Assembly: GCA_028727105.1 (NCBI GenBank)
Contig: JAQYOU010000023.1
Location: 1-46,974, forward strand
From: a bacterium
GTDB lineage: Bacteria; Bacillota; Clostridia; Lachnospirales; Lachnospiraceae
Direction: 5' to 3'
Length of the DNA: 46,974 bases
Shown: positions 24,208-33,300 of the stretch, in pieces
Numbering within the stretch: the stretch's first letter is position 1
Layout: each line of letters opens with the position of its first letter
Notes under the pieces: generated by a model
Database searches by the model: none
Seen by the model: only the letters and a program-made list of their open reading frames with translations
Told to the model about the DNA's origin: nothing
Position numbers and translations under genes: made by a program

Positions 24208-26341
24208 AAAACAGAAAGAAGCAGTAACAACCACAGAGGGTTATATCCGCGTGGTTGCCGGTGCCGGTTCGGGAAAGACAAAGGCGCTGACACATCGCTA
24301 TGCGTTTCTCGTGGACATGCTTGGAGTGGCAACAGACAATATTCTCTGTGTGACCTTTACCAATAAAGCTGCGGGCGAGATGAAGTCCAGGATCCGAACG
24401 CTGATCGGTGATCATGACACGGGCTATATCTGTACCTTTCACGGATTTTGTGTCAGGGAATTGCGGGAAGATATCCACCTGATGCATTACCCGAAAAACT
24501 TTACGATCATAGATGATCAGGATCAGAACACGATCTTTCACACGGTCTATGAAGACCGTTCCATCGATCCCAGACGTTATCCCTATTCGCTGGCAAGAGA
24601 TGTGGTTTCCGCACAAAAGGAATTATTACAATACATTCCGCTGATCAACCAGACAGACAATGAAAAACTGAGCAGACTGTACGAGTCAGCGAGAAAGCCG
24701 GAAGAGATCATTTTTTATGGCTATTTGCTGGAGCAGAAAAAGAACTATGCGCTGGATTACGATGATCTGATCAACTTTACATATCACATTTTGACGACCT
24801 ATCAGGATGTATGCAGTCATTGGCAAAAGAAGCTGCAGTATATCATGGTAGATGAGTTTCAGGATGTGAGCCACAGACAGTATCAGCTGGCAAATATTTT
24901 GAGCGGCTATCACAAAAATCTGTTTATCGTGGGTGATCCGGATCAGACGATCTACTCCTGGCGCGGCGCGGATGTGAAGATTTTTTTGCAGTTTCCAATG
25001 ACACATCCGGACACGAAGACGATCATCATGGATAATAATTACCGGTCGAATGCACCGATCATCATGGGATCGAACTCCATGATCGAGAAGAATAGCCAGC
25101 GTATTGAAAAAAAGCTGGTGCCGGTGAAAACAGGCGGAAGTGAGATCGTCTATTTTCACGGAAAGAATGTGCAGGAGGAATCAGGCTGGATCGCAGATAC
25201 GATCGGTGCATTATTAAAGCGAGGATACAACTATGAGGACATTGCTGTTTTGTATCGTGCGCATCATGTATCAAGACCGGTGGAAGAGACGTTTCTGAAG
25301 GCGAAGATCCCATATGTGATCTACAGCGGAGTCGAGTTTTACGGCCGCAAGGAGATCAAAGATGTGTTGTCCTATCTGAAAATGCTGCTGAATCAGGATG
25401 ATGTTTCTTTCCTTCGGACGGTCAATGAGCCAAGGCGCAATTTTGGCAAAAAACGTCTGGAACTGATCCGCGCCTATGCAAAGGCGCATGACTGCAGCCT
25501 GTATGAATCCCTGAAGGCGAATATGGATCAGGAGCTGATCCAAAAAAGCAAAGCGAACGAGTATGTCAGCCTGATCGAAACCTATAAAGAGACTTATCAG
25601 GAATTGCGCATCACAGAGCTGTTGGAGCGCATCCTGGCGGAAACCGGATATGAAGCAGGGTTAAAATCAGCCGGTGAGGATGAGCGGCTGGAAAACCTGG
25701 CGGAACTGAAGCAGTCCATCTATGATTACGAAAAGACAGCCAATGAGTCCACTTCTCTGGAAGAGTATCTTCAGAATATCGCGCTTTTTACCAACATGGA
25801 CAAGGAGCAGAGGAAAAAGAGTGTCAAGCTCATGACGATCCATGCTTCGAAGGGTCTGGAGTTTCCCATCGTATTTGTGTGCGGACTCAGTGAGGGGATC
25901 TTTCCCAACAGCAGGATCACCGGATATGACGACATGGAAGAGGAACGGCGCCTGGCTTATGTCGCATTTACAAGGGCTGAGGACCAGCTGTTTTTGAGTG
26001 ATGCAGAGGGTTATACGTTCCAGGGCGAGAGCAGATGCCCATCCCGGTTTGTATTCAACGTGGATGAGCGATATCTCAAATACATTGTCCCGATCGAACC
26101 GGAACGGAAGGAACTGTTTCTGAAGCGGATCGAGGGCAGCGAACATTTCATGCAGGAAGAAAAGGAACCTACGATCAGGACAGGGACGAGGATCCGGCAT
26201 CCTTACCTTGGCGAGGGTACGGTTCAGCTTGTGGACCATGAGCACAAATGCTATGAGATCCTGTTCGATAAGATCGGAACACCTAGAAGCATCATGATGA
26301 CGATGGAGTTGGAGATTATTGACATTCACAAAGGCGAATAA
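24179..26341 (+). CDS. UvrD/PcrA-type DNA helicase
   Basis: The 720-residue superfamily 1A helicase shows the Q-motif LNEKQKEAV, Walker A AGAGSGKT (27-34), motif Ia 'LCVTFTNKAAGEM', motif II VDEFQD (about 223-228), motif III GDPDQTIYSWRGA, motif IV NYRSN and motif V 'VKLMTIHASKGLEFPIVFVC'. Motif VI is VAFTRAED. The C-terminus (about 660-715) is a short Tudor-like fold with 'HPYLGEGTVQLVDHEH', as in PcrA. The start is TTG at 24179, with GGGGGAG nine bases upstream. It overlaps the HTH gene by 29 bases. It may be a second, accessory PcrA-like helicase rather than the housekeeping copy, because it is paired with a regulator and flanked by PARG and TIR genes. Confidence 0.93.
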   Translation: MTDILQGLNEKQKEAVTTTEGYIRVVAGAGSGKTKALTHRYAFLVDMLGVATDNILCVTFTNKAAGEMKSRIRTLIGDHDTGYICTFHGFCVRELREDIHLMHYPKNFTIIDDQDQNTIFHTVYEDRSIDPRRYPYSLARDVVSAQKELLQYIPLINQTDNEKLSRLYESARKPEEIIFYGYLLEQKKNYALDYDDLINFTYHILTTYQDVCSHWQKKLQYIMVDEFQDVSHRQYQLANILSGYHKNLFIVGDPDQTIYSWRGADVKIFLQFPMTHPDTKTIIMDNNYRSNAPIIMGSNSMIEKNSQRIEKKLVPVKTGGSEIVYFHGKNVQEESGWIADTIGALLKRGYNYEDIAVLYRAHHVSRPVEETFLKAKIPYVIYSGVEFYGRKEIKDVLSYLKMLLNQDDVSFLRTVNEPRRNFGKKRLELIRAYAKAHDCSLYESLKANMDQELIQKSKANEYVSLIETYKETYQELRITELLERILAETGYEAGLKSAGEDERLENLAELKQSIYDYEKTANESTSLEEYLQNIALFTNMDKEQRKKSVKLMTIHASKGLEFPIVFVCGLSEGIFPNSRITGYDDMEEERRLAYVAFTRAEDQLFLSDAEGYTFQGESRCPSRFVFNVDERYLKYIVPIEPERKELFLKRIEGSEHFMQEEKEPTIRTGTRIRHPYLGEGTVQLVDHEHKCYEILFDKIGTPRSIMMTMELEIIDIHKGE

Positions 26342-26446
26342 ATGGGAGAGAATAGACCAGTAAAAGATCTTCATTTTACGGTTTACAACATCATTTGTGA
26401 GTGATAAACTATTATAAATCGACAAATTGATGACAGGAGATTGACA

Positions 26447-27388
26447 ATGAAGGAGAAAATAGCAACATCGCAGGATTTCGGGACAGAGAATGGTCAGAGC
26501 CATATTCAGCCACCTGACGTATATAAGGGAAAAGAAAAATATATCTTTGTTTCTTATTCGCATAAGGATTACAAGGAAGTATGGTCTATTATATCCCAAT
26601 TGAATTCGGACGGATATAGAGTCTGGTATGATGATGGGATCGTGCCGGGGATCGAGTGGGACGAGGATATAGCGGACCATATCAAAAAGAGTTTTCTTTT
26701 TATTGCGATGATGTCAGAAAACTATTTACAATCCTCAAATTGTAAGGATGAACTGAAGTTTGCCAATGATTTAAAACGAAACAGGCTGATCATATATTTG
26801 ACTGATGTTGAACTGCCCGCTGCGATCCAGATGCGTGCAGGTAGAATACAGGCAATTTACAAGTCAAAGTATCCGAATGGTTTTTTCGAGAAATTATATC
26901 AAACACCTGTCATAAGTGAATGCAGGGGAGAAAAGCCAGAGAATGACAAAGGATTGAGTGTCTTTCCTGAAACAAGGAACAACAGCGAAAAGCTTACTCC
27001 CATGCTGAGTATATCTTCCGATGGGAGAGAGGCTACTGTGCTTTGCGGTGATGCCAAGGTAACTATATCAGAGCGACATGGCTCCATTCGTCAGGAGCAT
27101 GTTGATGAGTGTTTAGAGTACATAAAACTGGAAGATTATTACAACAAACAGATGGAGCCGGGGCATTTATTTAAAGTGCGTTGGATGTTTTATGATAATA
27201 TTGATCCATGTAATGCTGTCGGTGTTGAGTATTTGTATGACCAGGGGCAGGAACCAAAATATAGCAAAGATGATGTGCGGGCAATGTTCCATGACGAATG
27301 GGAATTTCAATCCGGGGTTTTCTGGAATGTTCAGGTTACAATTACAAAAGTAGATATGAAATCTGATTATTTCTTTGAAAATGATTGA
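26447..27388 (+). CDS. TIR-domain protein with unknown C-terminal domain
   Basis: The 313-residue protein has a TIR domain at about residues 30-160: 'KYIFVSYSHKDYKEV', 'DGYRVWYDDGIVPGIEWDED', 'SFLFIAMMSENYLQS' and 'SNCKDELKFA' with Glu102 in the position of the NADase catalytic glutamate. The C-terminal region (about 165-313) is unlike any domain I recognise and has a strand-helix pattern with 'FKVRWMFYDNIDPCNAVGVE'. Bacterial TIR proteins often cleave NAD or make ADP-ribose signals in anti-phage defence. Here no partner STING, Thoeris or Argonaute gene is adjacent. AGGAG lies seven bases before the ATG. Neighbours are the UvrD helicase (105 bases upstream) and, further, the PARG-like gene. 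Confidence 0.9.
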   Translation: MKEKIATSQDFGTENGQSHIQPPDVYKGKEKYIFVSYSHKDYKEVWSIISQLNSDGYRVWYDDGIVPGIEWDEDIADHIKKSFLFIAMMSENYLQSSNCKDELKFANDLKRNRLIIYLTDVELPAAIQMRAGRIQAIYKSKYPNGFFEKLYQTPVISECRGEKPENDKGLSVFPETRNNSEKLTPMLSISSDGREATVLCGDAKVTISERHGSIRQEHVDECLEYIKLEDYYNKQMEPGHLFKVRWMFYDNIDPCNAVGVEYLYDQGQEPKYSKDDVRAMFHDEWEFQSGVFWNVQVTITKVDMKSDYFFEND

Positions 27389-27467
27389 AAATAATCCGGA
27401 GTTTTATGGCTAGTGAAAGGAATCGAAAAAACCTTGCAACTTCTGGCAAATGCATTTACAATAGAGT

Positions 27468-27494
27468 TAACAGAACGGCAGAATCAGCCGATAA
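27468..27494 (+). promoter_or_regulatory. Sigma-D (sigma-28)-like motility promoter
   Basis: TAAC (27468-27471), a 15-base spacer and GCCGATAA (27487-27494) closely match the motility sigma factor consensus TAAA-N15-GCCGATAT. It lies about 85 bases before the FliD-like gene at 27578. Confidence 0.65.
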
Positions 27495-27577
27495 AACGAG
27501 TAAGAGACACGGATGTCTGAATCTTTTCACCGAAATCTGGCAGGGATTTCGCGTATGATCAAAGGAGTGATACGAAT

Positions 27578-28339
27578 ATGAATTTCAATTACAATGTCAG
27601 AAGTTTATTTGCCAGCCTGAATTCCGGCAGCACATCGGGTACTTCAGGACTGGGCAGTATGTTATCTGATTACAGTGCGATCCGCAACGGTTCTTATGGC
27701 AAACTGTTGAAGGCTTATTACAATAACGTAGACAACGGTGCCGTAAAGTCAACCTACAACAACGCGGTGAAGAATTCTAACACCTCCACGGCGGCGGACA
27801 GCAGCGCCACCATCAAGGAGCTGCAGAGCACGACGGATGATCTGACCTCATCGGCAAAGGATCTGTATACCACCGGTTCCAAGTCCGTATTTAATAAGAA
27901 ATCAGTGACAGACGAGAATGGAAATACGACGCAGCAGTACGATACAGATGCCATCTACAAGAGCGTGAAAAGCTTTGTGGACGATTACAACAGTGTGCTT
28001 GAGGCGGCAGATAAGTCTGCGGATTCCAAGGTGCAGAACAGCGTGATCGGCATGATCAACTACACAAAGATGGAGTCCAACATGCTTGGCAAGCTGGGCA
28101 TCACCATCGGTTCTGATTATCAGATGTCCATCGATGAGGACACGTTTAAAAAGTCGGATATGAGCGTAGCAAAGAGCCTGTTTAACGGCACCGGATCTTA
28201 TGCGTATACCATCGGCAGCAAATCTGCGATGACGAATTCCTACGCGGACATGGAGGCTGCCCGGGCGAACACCTACAATAAGTACGGAAGCTATGGAAGC
28301 ACCTATAACTCCGGGTCTATTTACAATTCTTATTTTTAG
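27578..28339 (+). CDS. FliD-like protein of unknown role
   Basis: The 253-residue protein is Ser/Thr/Asn/Tyr-rich with no signal peptide. The segment from about residue 125 to 210 ('IYKSVKSFVDDYNSVLEAAD', 'LGKLGITIGSDYQMSIDEDT') resembles the C-terminal part of the flagellar cap protein FliD, which holds a G-x-L-x-x-I-G-I-T-x-x-D-G-x-L repeat. The N- and C-termini are low-complexity. AAAGGAG precedes the ATG. A sigma-D-like promoter upstream supports a motility or surface-filament link. It is much shorter than true FliD, and no flagellar genes surround it. A terminator follows, so it is monocistronic. Confidence 0.7.
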   Translation: MNFNYNVRSLFASLNSGSTSGTSGLGSMLSDYSAIRNGSYGKLLKAYYNNVDNGAVKSTYNNAVKNSNTSTAADSSATIKELQSTTDDLTSSAKDLYTTGSKSVFNKKSVTDENGNTTQQYDTDAIYKSVKSFVDDYNSVLEAADKSADSKVQNSVIGMINYTKMESNMLGKLGITIGSDYQMSIDEDTFKKSDMSVAKSLFNGTGSYAYTIGSKSAMTNSYADMEAARANTYNKYGSYGSTYNSGSIYNSYF

Positions 28340-28354
28340 ACAGAAAAGGATCAT

Positions 28355-28401
28355 AACGAGATGCATTTGACCTCGATAAGATGCAAATGTATCTCGTTTT
28401 T
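28355..28401 (+). terminator. Terminator after the FliD-like gene
   Basis: AACGAGATGCATTTG (28355-28369) pairs with CAAATGTATCTCGTT (28384-28398) with one wobble, followed by T residues. Confidence 0.88.
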
Positions 28402-28484
28402 GTGTTTTTACTTGAAAAATCAAGGCTTTCATGTATAATGATAGTCGATGCGTAAAAATTCAGTATAAATAATGAGGTCAAATC

Positions 28485-30128
28485 ATGATTAGTGCAAATA
28501 ATGTCAGCTTACGTCTCGGAAAGAAAGCTCTTTTTGAGGACGTCAATATCAAATTTACCGAGGGAAACTGTTACGGACTGATCGGTGCCAACGGTGCCGG
28601 AAAGTCTACGTTTTTAAAGATCCTGACCGGCGAGCTGGAACCCACCAGCGGTGATGTGGTCATCACCCCCGGACAGCGCCTCTCCTTCTTGAAGCAGGAT
28701 CACTTCCAATATGATGAATTTCCCGTACTTGATACGGTTATTATGGGAAATCAGAGACTGTACGATGTGTCCAAGGAAAAGGACGCTATTTATATGAAAG
28801 AGGATTTTACCGATGAGGATGGTATCCGTGCCAGCGAGCTGGAAGCGGAGTTCGCCGAGATGGACGGCTGGAATGCAGAGAGTGACGCAGCAACGCTGTT
28901 GAACGGACTTGGCATCCCCACCGAGGAACATTACACACTGATGAAGGATCTGCCCGGTGCGCTGAAGGTCAAGGTGCTGCTGGCGCAGGCATTGTTCGGA
29001 AATCCGGACATTCTGCTCCTTGACGAGCCCACGAACCATTTGGATCTGGATGCGATCTCCTGGTTGGAGGAGTTTTTGATCAACTTTAACAACACTGTCA
29101 TCGTCGTATCCCATGACCGTTATTTCTTAAATAAGGTATGTACGCATACGGCAGACATCGACTACGGCAAGATCCAGCTCTATGCCGGAAACTATGATTT
29201 CTGGTATGAGTCCAGCCAGCTGCTCATCAAGCAGATGAAAGAAGCAAACAAGAAAAAAGAAGAAAAGATCAAGGAGCTGCAGGAGTTCATCTCCCGTTTT
29301 TCTGCGAACGCTTCCAAATCCAAGCAGGCGACTTCCCGTAAGCGTGCTTTGGAGAAGATACAGCTGGATGAGATGAAGCCCTCCAGCCGTAAGTACCCCT
29401 ACATCGACTTCCGTCCGAACCGCGAGATCGGAAATGAGGTGCTTGAGGTGCACAACATCAGCAAGACCATCGATGGTGTGAAGGTATTAAACGATGTGTC
29501 CTTTATCATGGGACATGATGACAAAATCGCTTTTGTGGGCAGCAACGAGCTGGCAAAGACCACACTGTTCAAGATCCTTGCCGGTGAGATGGAGCCGGAT
29601 GAGGGAAACTACAAGTGGGGCGTGACCACCAGCCAGTCCTACTTCCCGAAGGATAATTCTTCTATATTTAATGACAACGATCTGGCCATCACCGACTGGC
29701 TGACCCAGTTTTCGGAGATCAAGGATGCCACCTATGTCCGCGGCTTCCTGGGACGTATGCTCTTTGCAGGAGAGGACGGCATGAAGCGCATGAAGGTTCT
29801 TTCCGGAGGAGAGAAGGTGCGCGTGCTTTTGTCCCGTATGATGATCGAGGGCTCCAACGTGCTCATCCTCGACGAGCCTACGGACCATTTGGACATGGAG
29901 AGTATTACCGCGTTAAATAACGGTATGATCAAATTCCCGGGCGTGATGCTGTTTGCTTCCCGTGACCATCAGGTGGTACAGACCACAGCAAACCGTATCA
30001 TCGAGTTTATGCCGGATGGCAGTATCATCGACAAGATCACGACTTACGACGAATACCTTGAGAGCGATGAGATGGCAAGAAAGAGAGCTGTCTATTCGAT
30101 GTCAGAGAGTGATTCTGAGGATAACTAA
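28485..30128 (+). CDS. ABC-F family ATPase, YbiT-like
   Basis: The 547-residue soluble protein has two ABC domains joined by a long charged linker (about 240-310, 'KQMKEANKKKEEKIKELQEF'), the layout of ABC-F proteins that act on the ribosome. Domain 1 has intact Walker A GANGAGKST (34-42) and Walker B ILLLDEPTNHLD, but its signature reads DLPGALKVKVLL rather than LSGGQ. Domain 2 has the unusual P-loop GSNELAKTT (about 351) with intact signature LSGGEKVRVLL and Walker B LILDEPTDHLD. Such altered motifs occur in clostridial YbiT-like members, as far as I recall. AATGAGG precedes the ATG only weakly. A terminator follows. Antibiotic resistance cannot be inferred. Confidence 0.92.
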   Translation: MISANNVSLRLGKKALFEDVNIKFTEGNCYGLIGANGAGKSTFLKILTGELEPTSGDVVITPGQRLSFLKQDHFQYDEFPVLDTVIMGNQRLYDVSKEKDAIYMKEDFTDEDGIRASELEAEFAEMDGWNAESDAATLLNGLGIPTEEHYTLMKDLPGALKVKVLLAQALFGNPDILLLDEPTNHLDLDAISWLEEFLINFNNTVIVVSHDRYFLNKVCTHTADIDYGKIQLYAGNYDFWYESSQLLIKQMKEANKKKEEKIKELQEFISRFSANASKSKQATSRKRALEKIQLDEMKPSSRKYPYIDFRPNREIGNEVLEVHNISKTIDGVKVLNDVSFIMGHDDKIAFVGSNELAKTTLFKILAGEMEPDEGNYKWGVTTSQSYFPKDNSSIFNDNDLAITDWLTQFSEIKDATYVRGFLGRMLFAGEDGMKRMKVLSGGEKVRVLLSRMMIEGSNVLILDEPTDHLDMESITALNNGMIKFPGVMLFASRDHQVVQTTANRIIEFMPDGSIIDKITTYDEYLESDEMARKRAVYSMSESDSEDN

Positions 30129-30140
30129 AAAGAACAGACA

Positions 30141-30172
30141 AAAAGATGTCCTTTATGGGCATCTTTTCTTTT
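30141..30172 (+). terminator. Terminator after the ABC-F gene
   Basis: AAAAGATG (30141-30148) pairs with CATCTTTT (30160-30167), followed by CTTTT. Confidence 0.75.
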
Positions 30173-30241
30173 GGACAGGTATATAACGAAGGTGGAAAGA
30201 TGAAGAAATATTTTGCACTCGAATTCGTACAGTTTCGAACC

Positions 30242-30270
30242 TTTACAAGCGAAAAAATAAATGTTAGAAT
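30242..30270 (+). promoter_or_regulatory. Vegetative promoter of nifJ
   Basis: TTTACA (30242-30247), a 17-base spacer and TAGAAT (30265-30270) fit a sigma-A promoter, about 70 bases before the nifJ start. The same -35/-10 pair and spacing occur before the coiled-coil gene (38816-38844). Confidence 0.65.
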
Positions 30271-30338
30271 AAACACTAGGTCGATATGACAAAGAATGTG
30301 TCACTTTTTGGCGCAGAAAATAAAGGAGGATAATACCA

Positions 30339-33300
30339 ATGCCCAGAGCAAAACAGTCAATGGATGGTAATACCGCTGCCGCTCATGTAGCTTATGCCTA
30401 CACCGAAGTAGCAGGTATCTATCCCATCACACCTTCTTCACCGATGGCTGATACTGTTGATCAGTGGTCAGCAGCAGGACAGAAGAACATTTTCGGAAAC
30501 ACCGTTAAGGTTGTAGAGATGGAGTCTGAGGCCGGCGCAGCAGGTACCGTACACGGTTCCCTTGCAGCAGGTGCTTTAACCACCACCTTTACCGCTTCAC
30601 AGGGATTATTACTGATGATCCCCAACATGTATAAGATTGCAGGTGAGAATTTACCTTCTGTATTCCATGTATCTGCACGTACCGTATCTTCACACGCACT
30701 GAACATCTTCGGTGATCACAGTGACGTATACGCTTGCCGTCAGACCGGTTTCGCTATGTTAGCAGAGACCAACCCTCAGGAGGTTATGGACTTAAGCCCC
30801 GTTGCACACTGTGCAGCATTAGAGGGACAGGTTCCTTTTGTAAACTTCTTCGATGGATTCCGTACCTCTCATGAGATCCAGAAGATCGAGAAGTGGGACT
30901 ATGAGGATCTGAAGGATATGTGCCCGATGGATGCAGTAAAGGCATTCCGCGATCACGCACTAAATCCTGAGCATCCCGCAGCTCGTGGTTCTCACGAGAA
31001 CGGAGATATCTTCTTCCAGCACAGAGAGGCTTGCAACGGCTTCTATGATGCACTTCCCGCAGTTGTTGAGAAGTATATGAAGAAAGTAAACGAGAAGTTA
31101 GGTACCAACTACGATCTGTTCAACTACTACGGAGCAGAGGACGCTGACCGCGTGATCATCGCTATGGGTTCTATCTGTGACGTTGCAGAGGAAGTTATTG
31201 ACTACTTAACTGCAAAGGGAGAGAAGGTCGGCCTGATCAAGGTTCGTCTGTATCGCCCCTGGTCTTCACAGGCTATCTTAAAGGTACTGCCTAAGACTGT
31301 TAAGAAGATCGCTGTATTAGACAGAACAAAGGAGCCCGGTTCTTTAGGAGAGCCGTTATTCCTGGATGTAGCTACCACACTTCGTGAGGCTGGCTTAAAT
31401 GACATCATCCTGACCGGCGGACGTTACGGTTTAGGATCAAAGGATACTCCTCCTTCATCTGTATTCGCTGTATACAAAGAGCTGGAGAAGGACGAGCCTA
31501 AGGCACGTTTCACCATCGGTATCGTTGATGATGTAACAAACTTAAGCTTACCTGAGGTGAAGCCCGCTCCCATCACTTCTGCACCGGGAACCAAGGAGTG
31601 CAAGTTCTGGGGTCTCGGCGGAGATGGTACTGTAGGTGCGAACAAGAACTCTACAAAGATCATCGGTGACCACACAGACAAGTATATCCAGGCATACTTC
31701 CAGAATGACTCTAAGAAGACCGGTGGTATCACCATTTCTCACTTACGTTTTGGTGACAACCCGATCAAGAGCCCTTACTACATCAACCAGGCAGACTTCG
31801 TAGCTTGCCACAACCCTGCATATGTTACTCAGGGCATGAAGATGGTTCAGGATGTAAAGCCGGGCGGAGTATTCATGATCAACTGCCAGTGGTCAGATGA
31901 AGAGTTAGATCACCATCTGAACGCAGAGGCTAAGAAATATATCGCTGATAACAACATTCAGTTATACACCATCAACGCCATCGACAAGGCGATCGAGATC
32001 GGTATGGGCAAGAGAACCAACACCATCTTACAGTCTGCATTCTTCAAATTAGCAGACGTTATGCCTATCGACGAGGCTGTTGAGTTTATGAAGCAGGCTG
32101 CTAAGAAGTCTTACTCTAAGAAGGGTGACGCTGTCGTAGAGATGAACTACAAGGCAATTGATGCCGGTGTAGACGCTGTACACAAGGTAGAAGTTCCTGA
32201 ATCATGGAAGAATCCGGCTCCCGATGCTCCGAAGGCTGAGAAGACCGGTCGTCCTGAGGTTGTTGCTATGGTTAACAGCCTGTTAGATCCCATCTCTAAG
32301 ATGGATGGAGACAGTCTCCCTGTATCTGCATTCAAGGGTATCGAGGATGGTCAGTTTGAGACCGGTGCATCTGCATACGAGAAGCGCGGTACTGCTGTAA
32401 CCGTTCCTGAGTGGGATGCTGAAAAGTGTATCCAGTGTAACAACTGTGCATTTGTCTGCTCACATGCTACCATCCGTCCGTTCTTACTGAGCGATGACGA
32501 AGTAAAGGCAGCTCCTTCTAACATCAAGTTAGCAGACATGAAGCCGAAGGCTGGCGAGTACAAGTACACCATGAGCGTATCACCGTTAGACTGTATGGGA
32601 TGCGGTGAGTGTATCACCGTCTGCCCGACCAAGGCGATCGCTATGGTTCCTCAGGAGTCACAGGCAGCAGAGCAGCCCGTATTTGATTATTTAGTAGCGA
32701 ACGTAGGAAAGAAGGATATCGGTCTTTCTGATATCACCCCTAAGGGCTCACAGTTCAATCAGCCCTTACTTGAGTTCTCAGGCTCTTGTGCAGGATGTGC
32801 TGAGACCTCTTATGCAAGACTTATTACCCAGTTATTCGGTGAGCAGATGTACATCTCTAACGCAACAGGATGTTCTTCTATCTGGGGTAACCCGGCTGCA
32901 ACCTCACCTTATACTGTAAACAAGGATTCCAAGAAGGGACCTGCATGGTCTAACTCACTGTTCGAGGACAATGCTGAGCATGGTCTTGGTATGGAAGTTG
33001 GACAGAAGTATCTGCGTGACATGGCCATCGAGTCTGCAAAGGCTTGCGCTACCTCTGACAAGGCTCCGGCTGAGTTAAAGGCTGCTTTCGACAAGTTCAT
33101 GGAGACTAAGGATAACACCAAGGCAAACGTTGAGCCGACCAAGGCCCTGATCGCTGAGTTAGAGAAGGCTGCTGCAGCAGGATGTCCTGACGCACAGGCT
33201 GCCATCGAGAAGAAGGATTACCTTGGAAAGAAATCTGTATGGATCTTCGGTGGTGACGGATGGGCATACGATATCGGATTCGGCGGACTGGATCACGTAC

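Noticed and set aside
25667-26680. Minus-strand open frame of 337 codons across the helicase and TIR genes
   Set aside because: It is antisense to two recognisable genes and has no ribosome binding site.
30200-30289. 29-codon frame starting MKKYFALEFV before nifJ
   Set aside because: An AAGGTGG site precedes it, but the frame overlaps the nifJ promoter and there is no further support, so it is probably chance.
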